DNA of 64,000 nt from Rhodococcus sp. PAMC28707. Its GTDB lineage: Bacteria; Actinomycetota; Actinomycetes; Mycobacteriales; Mycobacteriaceae. Numbering within the stretch: the stretch's first letter is position 1; each line of letters starts with the position of its first letter. This document shows positions 1 through 9,400 of this stretch, piece after piece. The translations under genes and the position numbers were made by a program. The stretch spans positions 62,001-126,000 of the forward strand of contig NZ_CP039253.1 of NCBI RefSeq assembly GCF_004795915.1, given 5' to 3'. The notes below the pieces were generated by a model that saw only the letters and a list, made by a program, of their open reading frames with translations, was not told the DNA's origin and did not search any database.

Positions 1-2077
1 CGGATTCCGGACCATCGCCGACACGAACGGCATGTTGCAGATGGCGGAGGCTCAGGACGACGTCGCTGCGGTCGTGATCGGCGGCGGACTGCTCGGATTG
101 GAAGCTGCGTACGGTCTTCGAACGCAAGGCTTGGACGTCGATATCGTGCACTCGCCCGGCCACCTGATGAACCAGCAGTTGGACGAACGCGGTGGACGGG
201 TACTGCGCAACAAGATCGAAGCACTCGGCGTCGGTGTGCACACCTCCAAACGCACAACTTCGGTGTTGCGTACCAGCGAGGGCGCAGTGGCTGGTGTGGG
301 CTTCAACGACGGCACCTCACTTGCCGCCGACATGATCGTCGTGACCGCCGGAATCCGTCCCAATGTCGAGTTCGCACGCGGGGGCGGACTGGTGATCGAA
401 CGCGGAATCGTGGTGGACGATCAACTGCGCTGCGAGGACGAGGGGTCGATCTTCGCAGTGGGTGAATGCTGCCAACATCGCGGTGAGGTGTACGGCCTCG
501 TAGCCCCGCTCTGGGAACAGGCCGTCGTCCTCGCCGATCATCTGACCAATGCGAATCCTTCTGCCGCATACCATGGTTCACGCCTGACCACCAAACTCAA
601 AGTGGCCGGTGTCGACGTGGCAGCAATGGGCGTCAAAGGGCCGGAGCGTGAGGACGACGAGTTCGTCCAGTTCTACGAACCACGCAGCGGAACGTACAAG
701 AGCGTCGTTGTCCGCGACGGCAAACTCATCGGTGCCACGCTTCTCGGGGACATCAGCAAAGCGAACTTTTTGACGCAGGCGTTCGACGAGAAGGTTCCGC
801 TCCCCGAGGAACGAATCAGCATGTTGTTCGACATGGGAACCCCGACAGCGGCAACCGGTGCAGCCGAACTGGCCGACGACGTCCAGGTGTGCAATTGCAA
901 CGGCGTCACCAAAGGTCAGATCGTCGCCTGCGTTCACGCAGGTGCCACGACGATGAGCGACGTCACCGCCAAGACCCGCGCAGGTAAGGGGTGTGGTTCC
1001 TGCAAAGGCCTCGTCGCCGATATCTTGGCCTGCGCTGCCGGAGGCGCGGTCGCCCCCGACCCCGCCGCCGACTGGTATGTGCCGTCCATCCCGTTGGCCA
1101 AGCCTGCCTTGATCGAGATCATCCGCGCGCGCGACCTACGTTCGGTGTCGCAGGTGTTCAGCGAACTCGCTGCAGGTGGCCGCGAAGATGCGAGCGCGAA
1201 GATGCCACTCGCCTCTTTGCTGCGAACGATCTGGGGACCGGACTGGGTAGACGAACGGGGTGCGCTCTTCATCAACGATCGCGTCCACGCCAACATCCAG
1301 CGTGACGGCACCTTCTCGGTCGTACCGCAGATGAAGGGCGGGGTCACTACCCCGGATCAACTTCGCAAGATCGCCGACGTCGCCGACAAATATCACGTTC
1401 CGCTGGTCAAGGTCACCGGCGGGCAGCGCATAGACCTGCTCGGAATCAAGAAGGAGGATCTACCCAAGGTCTGGGGTGACCTCGACATGCCGTCCGGGTT
1501 CGCGTACGGCAAGAGCATGCGAACCGTGAAAACGTGCGTCGGCAGCGACTTCTGCCGCTTCGGCCTCGGCGATTCGACGGCGCTGGGAATCGCACTCGAA
1601 GAGCGCTTCCAGGGACTCGAGACCCCCGGCAAACTGAAGCTTGCCGTCGCCGGATGCCCGCGAAACTGTTCCGAAGCACTGTGCAAGGACTTCGGTGTCG
1701 TGTCCGTCGGCGAGGACAAATGGGAGCTCTATGTCGGCGGAGCCGCAGGTGCCCACATCAGGAAGGGCGATCTACTGGCCATTGTCGTCGGCGGCGAAGA
1801 AGTTCTGCGGATGGCCGGGATCTTCATCCAGCACTACCGAGAGACGGCGCAGTGGCTCGAGCGAACATATGCCTGGGTCCCCCGGGTCGGGTTGGACGAG
1901 CTTCGACGAGTTCTGGTCGAGGACGGTGACGGAATCGTCGCTGGACTCGAACAACGCATGCAAACATCGGTGGACGGGTACCGGGACCCCTGGCAGGACC
2001 GGGCCGAACCCAAGTCGCCTGCGCAGTTCACACCGTCCTTGCCGCTCCTCCCGCTCCCCCAGGTACCGGTCCGATGA
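1..2077 (+). CDS. nirB: NADH-dependent nitrite reductase, large subunit (5' end outside window)
   Basis: This is the C-terminal part (about 691 residues) of the cytoplasmic assimilatory nitrite reductase, which reduces nitrite to ammonium using NADH. The frame is open from base 2, so the true start lies before the window. Visible in order: the NAD-binding half of an FAD/NAD oxidoreductase module (GGGLLGLEAA near base 83), a BFD-like [2Fe-2S] site (CNC near 889 and CGSC near 992), and the siroheme/[4Fe-4S] motifs CVGSDFC (near 1535) and CPRNC (near 1655). Its stop overlaps the nirD start (ATGA). Family members are about 830-860 residues, so the N-terminal FAD part, roughly 150 residues, is missing only because of the window edge. 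Confidence 0.95.
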   Translation, partial: GFRTIADTNGMLQMAEAQDDVAAVVIGGGLLGLEAAYGLRTQGLDVDIVHSPGHLMNQQLDERGGRVLRNKIEALGVGVHTSKRTTSVLRTSEGAVAGVGFNDGTSLAADMIVVTAGIRPNVEFARGGGLVIERGIVVDDQLRCEDEGSIFAVGECCQHRGEVYGLVAPLWEQAVVLADHLTNANPSAAYHGSRLTTKLKVAGVDVAAMGVKGPEREDDEFVQFYEPRSGTYKSVVVRDGKLIGATLLGDISKANFLTQAFDEKVPLPEERISMLFDMGTPTAATGAAELADDVQVCNCNGVTKGQIVACVHAGATTMSDVTAKTRAGKGCGSCKGLVADILACAAGGAVAPDPAADWYVPSIPLAKPALIEIIRARDLRSVSQVFSELAAGGREDASAKMPLASLLRTIWGPDWVDERGALFINDRVHANIQRDGTFSVVPQMKGGVTTPDQLRKIADVADKYHVPLVKVTGGQRIDLLGIKKEDLPKVWGDLDMPSGFAYGKSMRTVKTCVGSDFCRFGLGDSTALGIALEERFQGLETPGKLKLAVAGCPRNCSEALCKDFGVVSVGEDKWELYVGGAAGAHIRKGDLLAIVVGGEEVLRMAGIFIQHYRETAQWLERTYAWVPRVGLDELRRVLVEDGDGIVAGLEQRMQTSVDGYRDPWQDRAEPKSPAQFTPSLPLLPLPQVPVR

Positions 2078-2373
2078 GCGTGCCGGTAGGTCCTGTCGAA
2101 GACCTGACACCAGGTGAGGGCCGCGCCTACGTCGTCGACGGCAGGCAGGTAGCGGTATTCCTCCTCCAGGATGGGAGTGTGCGCGCCATGGACGCGGTGT
2201 GCCCGCACAAAGGTGGGCCATTGGCGGACGGTCAAATCGACGGCTCGATCGTGATGTGCCCGATGCATCAATACGCGTTCTCTCTCGACGACGGCACCTG
2301 TCCGAGCGGAATTACCTCCGTACGAACGTATCCCGCAGTAATCGTCGATGGAAAGGTCATGGTGGAGGTGTAG
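2074..2373 (+). CDS. nirD: Nitrite reductase small subunit, Rieske-type
   Basis: This 99-residue protein is the Rieske-like small subunit that partners NirB in assimilatory nitrite reduction. The two Rieske ligand pairs are visible as CPH (about residue 46) and CPMH (about residue 66), followed by the usual YAFSLDDG segment. The length fits NirD. It starts at an ATG overlapping the nirB stop by four bases, so the two are translationally coupled in one operon. No terminator hairpin is obvious directly after the stop. Confidence 0.95.
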   Translation: MSVPVGPVEDLTPGEGRAYVVDGRQVAVFLLQDGSVRAMDAVCPHKGGPLADGQIDGSIVMCPMHQYAFSLDDGTCPSGITSVRTYPAVIVDGKVMVEV

Positions 2374-2503
2374 CTACACCCGCATTTCTTTCGTGGGGCT
2401 TACGACTGGGCCGGCTTGTAGAACATGATGTGCGGTAGGTACCAGGGTAGCTAGATAGTCTCGAGTCACCGCAGATCGTCAACTTATCTGGCATGGTCGA
2501 GAG

Positions 2504-3058
2504 ATGGACAATCGCGCCGACTCGAGTTCAGACGCCATGGGTGACGGGGTGCCGACCCGACCGTATGGCGCCGCTGAGGCACATCGAAACCTGCGCCATC
2601 AGCGTGCCAATCGGGTGAGCCGCGCCTGGAAGCAAAGCCTGGATCCGGGCCAACAATCTGCGGTGCTGTCGTGGGCTTCATTCACCGCTACCTTCGCCGT
2701 GGTCCGCGCACTGACTCACTGGATCAAGGATGGTCACGGCCCCTCTGGTGGCGGTATGAGCATGGGCGGTAAACACTTTCATCATTACAACATCGGTATA
2801 GCAATGCTTGGGGGCGTCGGTGCGATTGCTATTCGCGGTGCGGAGGAGCACCGGCGACATCCGGTAACCGCATTGAGTTACGGCGTAGGCGCGGCGCTGA
2901 TCGTTGATGAGCTCGCGCTGCTTCTCGATCTTGAAGACGTCTATTGGGCCAAACAGGGCCGACAAAGCGTCGATGCGGCGATAACAATTATCGGTGCCGG
3001 AGGCCTGGCCATTGCTGGTTTCGCATTCTGGCCCGAAGCACGCAAAGCACTGCGGTAG
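2504..3058 (+). CDS. Small integral membrane protein, function unknown
   Basis: I do not recognise a named family. The 184-residue protein has a charged N-terminal 45 residues, then about four hydrophobic stretches (near residues 50-68, 96-112, 122-140 and 155-176). A Gly/His-rich loop lies between the first two (GGGMSMGGKHFHHYNIG, about residues 83-99), in which His-Phe-His-His could bind a metal; that is inference. An acidic LLLDLEDVYW segment follows the third stretch. It is set apart from nirD by 130 bases and from the Jet operon by 485 bases, so it is probably a single-gene unit. No export signal or enzyme motif was seen. Confidence 0.7.
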   Translation: MDNRADSSSDAMGDGVPTRPYGAAEAHRNLRHQRANRVSRAWKQSLDPGQQSAVLSWASFTATFAVVRALTHWIKDGHGPSGGGMSMGGKHFHHYNIGIAMLGGVGAIAIRGAEEHRRHPVTALSYGVGAALIVDELALLLDLEDVYWAKQGRQSVDAAITIIGAGGLAIAGFAFWPEARKALR

Positions 3059-3543
3059 CACCATACAAACTCGCCGACGTTTCATAACGAACGAATTGTG
3101 ACGTTTGGTCAAGATGATCTGCCGCGGGGATTTCGGACACTGGAGATGGTTCAATTCTCCTCCCGTTCGGCGAACGACAGGCTCCGCCCGGTGAGGTTCC
3201 TGCCATGTCGTGGAAGCACCCCGCCGTATCTGGCCAGCCACCTATCTATCGGCATCTCAGCTAGCGACTCTCGGCCCGCACCGCTCGAAGTTGCGAGACG
3301 GGGCCGGCCCACGAGGTCTGCATCGTCCAAGGCAAATCAACATGTTTGCTCGGGTGCTGTTGTGTCATTGGCGCGGGAGCGTGGCTCTAACGGTGATTTT
3401 CATCGGCGACCGCACTTCGAGGTGGGTAGTTCGGGCCGAATCAGTTCACGGGCGGCGGGACGATGCGTATTGATCGCGGCGGGACCCTCGACGCGCGACG
3501 CACGCATTTCACTCACCCCCCGGCCAACGCCTACCCTGTTCCA
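3059..3543 (+). other. 485-base gap upstream of the Jet operon
   Basis: No convincing gene is present. Open frames inside it have compositions typical of out-of-frame GC-rich DNA, and none has a credible ribosome binding site. The last 40 bases carry a promoter-like arrangement for jetA, listed separately. I saw no tRNA, integrase remnant or clear repeat marking an insertion edge. Confidence 0.6.
3508..3537 (+). promoter_or_regulatory. Candidate promoter for jetABCD, possibly leaderless
   Basis: TTCACT (3508-3513) and TACCCT (3532-3537, fitting the actinobacterial TANNNT -10) are separated by 18 bases. Only six bases follow the -10 before the GTG at 3544. That spacing would place the first transcribed base at or next to the start codon, as in leaderless actinobacterial mRNAs, and no Shine-Dalgarno sequence precedes the GTG. 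The -35 match is weak, so this is a candidate only. Confidence 0.4.
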
Positions 3544-5067
3544 GTGAGCGATTCAGACGACAACGCACGGCTCGATGCCGCGGCAGCGTTCTTGCAGGAA
3601 GATCGCCTCAAACTCTTTGCATTCACGGTCGCGGAAAAACACAACGAGTATCTTTGGGTGCTCCGTGCCTTCGACATCGCCCGCGCCAACTATGTCGTTC
3701 TTCTACATGCGGCCGAGATTGCGGACACGCTGGCCAAGAATGCGCCCGAGGACGCAAGGCTCACCCCGGCCGAAATCGCACCGCTGCTCGAGCAACTTCA
3801 TACCTGGGAGCTTCTCGAGCGCAGCTACGACGGCTCACGCGCGGCCACCTTGGCCGAATACCGCAACCGCCATTACGTCTACCAATTCAGCCAGGCCGGC
3901 TACAAGGCGTTTCGAGCCGTCGAGGACGTGCTCGGTGCCAGGCTCGACGACGCATCACTGTCCCGGCTCGTCCTGCCTGAGCTGCTCGCCGACATGCACG
4001 AATTGGCCGAGGCGAACCGTCAGGCCGACGGCGACCGCATCTACCGCAAGCTCAGCCGACTCGACTCGACCCTTTCCGAAATGGCCACTCGGGCGGCACA
4101 TTTCTATCTGGTCCTCGGCGACCTCGTCCGCACCACCGAGATCACACCCGAATCGTTTCTGGTCCACAAAGATGCACTCCTGACGCATATGCGTGAGTTC
4201 AGCTCGGACCTGACGCGGTACGCCCCGAAGTTGGCGGAGGCCATTGCCGTCGTCGAATCGACATCCATCTCGACGCTGATCGAGCGTGCCGCAATCAGTG
4301 ACGAGCGGGTCTTCCTGACCATCGATGAGCGTCGTGCCGACTGGCAGGCGCGGTGGTCGGGTCTGTCTCATTGGTTCGTGGCTGCGGAGGCCGAACTCAG
4401 TGAGTCCGAACGTCTACGTGAAGGCACGATGAGCGCCATTGCCGCGGTGTTGTCGCTGCTTCGACGGGTAACCGAGACGCGCAGAGGTGGTGTGAGCCGC
4501 GAGAGTCAACTCCGTCACCTCGCAGGTTGGTTCGCCAACACCGAAACCAAGGATAGTGCGCACGCACTCTTCCATGCCGTGTTCGGTCTCGGCAGACCCC
4601 GTCATCTGTCCATGGTCCACCCGGATGCGGACATCATTCCCGCATCTCGATCCTGGTGGGAAGCCTCTCCCGTCGAAATTTCTCGCACCTTGGCGGAAAC
4701 CGGTCGCGCGCCGTCGCCCGGCCTGCCTGGCCGCGTTCAACGCAACGATGGCGGAATTCGTCGCCTCCGTGAACAGCAGCTCGCCGCGCAACGCACTCGC
4801 AGTGCCGCAGCTCGATCTTTGGCCTCGGTTGGTGTGTACGACCGGACGCTGAACGAGGAGGAGACCGAAGTGTTGCTGAGCTTGCTCAATGCGGCGCTCA
4901 CTGCCCGGGTCCGGGTGAGTGGTCGTACGTCCGGCTCGACGGGTTCGGACAGTGGTGTGAAATTGACACTGACCGACTCCGAAATATCGACAGTCGTCAG
5001 GACGACGCGTGGACGGTTACATCTGGATCGGCTGCAACTCGAGGTTGCGGATGTGACGCGCCGGTGA
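3544..5067 (+). CDS. jetA: Wadjet component JetA, DUF2397 (TIGR02677) family
   Basis: This is the first gene of a four-gene Wadjet system, which restricts circular plasmid DNA. JetA is the kleisin-like (MukF-like) bridging subunit of the SMC complex. The 507-residue protein shows the DUF2397 pattern: an N-terminal winged-helix-like region with the LLEQLHTWELLE segment and the conserved YRNRHYVYQFSQAGYKAFRAVE stretch (about residues 103-124), then a long helical middle. I chose the GTG at 3544 rather than an upstream ATG at 3463 because homology begins just after it and a promoter-like -10 lies six bases before it. The stop overlaps the jetB start (GTGA). Subtype numbering was not checked; this is not the DUF3375/DUF4194 type I set. 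Confidence 0.88.
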   Translation: MSDSDDNARLDAAAAFLQEDRLKLFAFTVAEKHNEYLWVLRAFDIARANYVVLLHAAEIADTLAKNAPEDARLTPAEIAPLLEQLHTWELLERSYDGSRAATLAEYRNRHYVYQFSQAGYKAFRAVEDVLGARLDDASLSRLVLPELLADMHELAEANRQADGDRIYRKLSRLDSTLSEMATRAAHFYLVLGDLVRTTEITPESFLVHKDALLTHMREFSSDLTRYAPKLAEAIAVVESTSISTLIERAAISDERVFLTIDERRADWQARWSGLSHWFVAAEAELSESERLREGTMSAIAAVLSLLRRVTETRRGGVSRESQLRHLAGWFANTETKDSAHALFHAVFGLGRPRHLSMVHPDADIIPASRSWWEASPVEISRTLAETGRAPSPGLPGRVQRNDGGIRRLREQQLAAQRTRSAAARSLASVGVYDRTLNEEETEVLLSLLNAALTARVRVSGRTSGSTGSDSGVKLTLTDSEISTVVRTTRGRLHLDRLQLEVADVTRR

Positions 5068-6476
5068 GAGCACGCGAAATACCTTCCCTGGCACTCGATT
5101 CCTATCAACGTGCGGCGCGCGTTGCGTTGGCGAACCATCTGGTGACGGCGACGTACCCGGACCGTATCGCTCTTCCACTTCTCCGTAGATGGGCAACCGA
5201 GCTTCGCGAGGATCTTCTCGAGTTGTTCGGCTATCGCCTCGAGGTCACCGAAACGACAGCCCGCTTGTTTCCGGTTCTCGACGCGCTCGATTCGACCCAG
5301 CCTGCCCGAACCGCCTCGGACCGCGTCTTCGATCGACGCAGGTACACCTACCTGGCGTTGGCCTTGGCTGCGCTCGGCCGAGCAGGCAATCAGATCACGC
5401 TCTCCGAACTCGCCGACCACGTCGCCGCCGAGGCAGGCCAGGTGGACGGGGTGGAGCTTGCGACCGACCGCGCTGCGGACCGAGACGCGTTCGTCGACGC
5501 TGTCGGCTGGCTGGCCGCGCGGGGCGCAATTTCGCTCGCCGATGGTGATGCAGGCGGCTGGGCGAACAATCCCGCTTCGGGTGAGGCTCTCTACGACATC
5601 GAGCGATCGGTGGTCGTGGCGATGTTCCGTCCCCCCAGAGCCGTGCAGCACCTCCGGTCGGTCACCGGTCTGCTCGTGGGATCCGACGAGCAGACCGAAG
5701 ACAGCGAAGAGGAATCCCGGCCGCCGATAGATCCCAATGAGACTCTCCGAAAGGTGCGTCGCGCGTTGGTCGAGCATCCCGTCGTCTATTTCGACGATTT
5801 CGATCGGGACGGTCGCACCGCACTCGCTGCAGTACGGACAGTCGCCGACGTCGAACTCCTGACCGGTCTGATCGCCGAGCGTCGCGCCGAGGGCGTCACG
5901 TTGATCGATACATCCGGGCGGATGTCGGACCTCCGATTCCCCAGCACAGGAACGATCGCTCAAGTCGCGCTGCTTCTGGCCGGTGAGATATCGGACCGGG
6001 TGATCGACCCCGATGCCCTCGAATTGCCACGCCATCCGATTCCGTATGACAGCGACCTGATCGACCTGGTCGACTCGGCGATACCTGGAGGTGGGGTGTT
6101 CGACGACCTCGCCGAGTTCGGTGGGCGAGGTCGAACCGGTGAAAACTCTACTACCGAGCTCTACCCTTTCGTGGAGAACAGTTGGGTGAACGGCGCGGTC
6201 TCCGACCTGGTCGAGAGGTACGGACGCACGTTCGCGGCCCAATGGCAGGCCGACCCGATCGGTCTCGGTGAGCGAGCGGTCGGCATGCTGCATCGACTCC
6301 GGCTGGTGCACATCATGTCCGGCGGGATACTCGTTCTACCCGTCATCGCTCGCTACCGCGATGTGGTGATCAGTGTGCGAGACCGGGTACCCCAAGATTC
6401 TCTCTTCGAGACCACAGAATTCGACGGCACAGAACCGAGTTCGCATTCTCACACCACGGAAACCGAGGCGCACTAG
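5064..6476 (+). CDS. jetB: Wadjet component JetB, DUF2398 (TIGR02678) family
   Basis: JetB is the KITE-like (MukE-like) subunit that binds the kleisin JetA in the Jet SMC complex. The 470-residue protein has the DUF2398 layout: an N-terminal helical segment with LLRRWATELREDLLELFGYRLEV (split here as LLRRWATELRED and LFGYRLEV, about residues 39-62), a DRRRYTYLALALAAL helix (about 90-105), and a long C-terminal half. It starts at a GTG overlapping the jetA stop and ends directly against the jetC ATG, so the operon is tightly coupled. A long minus-strand open frame across this gene is a shadow. Confidence 0.87.
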   Translation: MRAREIPSLALDSYQRAARVALANHLVTATYPDRIALPLLRRWATELREDLLELFGYRLEVTETTARLFPVLDALDSTQPARTASDRVFDRRRYTYLALALAALGRAGNQITLSELADHVAAEAGQVDGVELATDRAADRDAFVDAVGWLAARGAISLADGDAGGWANNPASGEALYDIERSVVVAMFRPPRAVQHLRSVTGLLVGSDEQTEDSEEESRPPIDPNETLRKVRRALVEHPVVYFDDFDRDGRTALAAVRTVADVELLTGLIAERRAEGVTLIDTSGRMSDLRFPSTGTIAQVALLLAGEISDRVIDPDALELPRHPIPYDSDLIDLVDSAIPGGGVFDDLAEFGGRGRTGENSTTELYPFVENSWVNGAVSDLVERYGRTFAAQWQADPIGLGERAVGMLHRLRLVHIMSGGILVLPVIARYRDVVISVRDRVPQDSLFETTEFDGTEPSSHSHTTETEAH

Positions 6477-9400
6477 ATGACCGCACATGCTCAGCGCTTC
6501 CGCCCGACCCGCGCCGGAATCATCAATCTGTGGGACTACCGCGATCAGGAATTCTCCTTTGCCGACGGTCGCCTCGTGCTTCGTGGACCGAACGGTTCTG
6601 GAAAGACCAAAGCGCTCGAGGTTCTGTTTCCCTTCGTGCTCGATGGACGAATCGAACCGAGGCGGTTGAACCCGTTCGCCGGTGAAGAGCGCACGATGAA
6701 GTCCAACCTCCTCTATCGCGGTCAGGAGAGCGCGCACTCCTATGTATGGATGGAGTTCGGGCGGGGCTCACGCGAGGATCCCGAGTCCGTCACCGTCGGT
6801 ATCGGAATGCGCGCAAGTCGACAGAACGACAAGGTCACTCGCTGGTACTTTGTCGCCGATGGCCGTGTCGGCGTAGACTTTTCGCTCCTGGGTTCCGATG
6901 ATCGGCCGCTGACCAAGAAACAGCTTGGCGATCGACTCGGCACCGACGCGCTGACCGACCGGCCGGTCGACTACCGAGCGGCCATCGACGCTCGGATGTT
7001 CGGTCTCGGCGCGCAGCGTTACGACCAATTGATCAATCTGATCTTGACGTTGCGTCGTCCGCAACTGGCGAAGAACCTGGATCCCAAGGGACTCTCTCAG
7101 GCACTGACCGATGGTCTGCGCCCGCTGGACGAGCAACTGGTTCTCGAAGCAGCGCGCTCGTTCAGTGACATGGAAGAGGTCGGTCGCGCGCTCGAAGGCT
7201 TGACTCGGGCAGATCAGGCCGCCACAACCTTCGTCGGCGTGTACGCGAAATACCTTCGAGTGCAAGCTCGCTCGGACGTGGAACAGATCAGCCGCAGACT
7301 CGAGTCCGTTACCCATGCAACCACGGCGCACTTCGCGGCCGCGGCGCTGAAGGAACGCCGGCTGTCCGAGCGCGCTGCCGCCGAGAAGCGATTCGACGAC
7401 GCCGAACGAGGCCTGGACCAAGCTCTTGCCGACCGCGAAACACTGCAGCGATCGAGTGCCTACGAGGGCAAACAACAACTCGACGATCTCGCCGAATCGG
7501 CAGCGAAGCTGAAGATCTCCGCCGCCCAGCAGTCCGAGCGTGCCGGTAAAGCGCAGGCGGATCTGGCGCAGCGTTCCACCGAGGCCATCGACGCCGAAAG
7601 CTCGGTACGCGACTCGGTCGCCGCACTGACACGCGCCGAGGACGATCTCCAGATTGCGGCCGAGGACGCCGGCATCGCGTGGGCGTCGATGCCGGCCAGT
7701 GCGCGCACCGACCAGTTCAGCACGGCACTGCGCGGTCATGCCGAGGAACGTGACGGTGATGTGCGCGCCGTCCGCGAAGCGCTCAGCACCGTCGAGAAGG
7801 CGATGACCGAACGCGCCCGTGCAGACAGAAGCGCCTCTCGGGCAAGAGAATTGCTCGAAGCTGCTCGCGCGTCGGTCACCGAAGCCGAAGCTGCCGTGGA
7901 GTTGGCTCGTGCGCAGTATGCGTCGGGACTCCGGTCCTGGTGGGCCGAGAAATCGACCCAGTACTCGGCTGCTGGAATCACCGTCGCCGCATTCGATTCC
8001 CTCGACGCTGCGGTACCTCACATCGGAGAGGACGACGCACCGAGCCTGGATGCCGTCCTTGCTGAGGCTTCGGCCGAGGGCCTCGAGAACGTGCGCGGAC
8101 GGCGGACGCAAGCGGGTGCCGCCGCTGCAGCGCTGACCGAAGAACTGGCATCGATGCGTGCCGAACATGACCTCGTCACTGCTCAACGCGACGATGCTCC
8201 CCCACCGTTCGCAGCTCGTACGTCCTCGCGTGACGGGCTTGTCGGAGCGCCGTTGTGGCAACTCGTTCGATTCGCCGACGGCGTGGAACCTGCTGTAGCT
8301 GCTGGTGTCGAAAGCGCATTGCAGGCCGCGAACCTTCTCGACGGATGGATCTCGCCGACCGGCGCTCTCGGGTCCATGGAGTCGGACCAATTTCTGGTCG
8401 GCGTACCGAAAGCCGAGCGTCCGACGGGCCGCACGCTGGCTGACGTCCTCGAGATCGAACCTGGAACAGACGTGCCAGAGGCCGTGGTGCGCGATGTACT
8501 GACCTCGATCGCACTGCTGGAGGAAACTGGCGCATCGAAGAATGCGGTGACCTCGATCTGCATCGACGGGCGCTACTGGCAAGGCGTTCAACGGGGACGT
8601 CACGTCAAGCCGGATGCGGAATACATCGGGGCTACTGCCCGTGCGCGTCGTCGGGCTACGCGGCTCGCCGAACTGGACACCTCGATCGAAACAGCCGGCA
8701 TGTCCTTGGCGGCCGCCCGCGAAGAGGAGCAGTCGGCTACCGAACTCCTGCGCCGCCTCGCGGTTGCTGCGAAGAATTTGCCGAAGGTCTCCGGAATCGT
8801 CAAGGCGCAGAAGACTGTCACCGAGTCGGCGGGCGCCCTTCGTACCTCACAGGCAGGTTCCACGGCCGCGGACAGTGAGCTCGACCAGGCTATCGCGGAG
8901 CTCTCGGCGAAGGAGAGACACCTGCGGAGTACCGCGGTCGCCCACCGAACTCCCCATAGTGCACGGGATATCGACTCACTCGCTGCAGCGATCCGACACT
9001 TCGAGAATCAGGGTGGTCTCGTCCTTCGTCGCCGAGGCGAACACGTTCGCGAAGCCGAGCGGGCACGCGAAGCACAGAACCGATTGGAAGAATCCACCGG
9101 CCTCGCCGAGGAGTTGGCCGAGGAGTCCGCGATCGCACAGGAAAACCATCTCCAACAGGTTCAGCGGTTGGACATTCTCACCGAGAAACTCGGCTCCACC
9201 GCCGAACAGATCAACGCCGACCTGGAGAAGGCACGCGAAAAGATCGAAGCATGCAAGGTCGAGCAACGCGCAGCACGCAAAGCGGACAAGGAAGCCGGAG
9301 AGGCGATCGGTAAGGCCGAAGGTGCATGCAACACAGCGCAGGAGGGTCTGCGCGCCGCACTCACCGAGACTCTCGACGACACAGCACGCCTCGCCCCGTA

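Noticed and set aside
3098..3547. 149-codon open frame upstream of jetA
   Set aside because: Composition is rich in Arg/Ser/Pro as in random GC-rich frames, there is no ribosome binding site, and it would overlap the jetA promoter and start.
4737..6311. 524-codon minus-strand open frame across jetB
   Set aside because: It is antisense to a gene with clear DUF2398 features, has biased shadow composition and no ribosome binding site.
6768..8603. 611-codon minus-strand open frame across jetC
   Set aside because: It lies opposite the SMC-like coiled-coil coding sequence and resembles no protein family; this is a high-GC antisense shadow.
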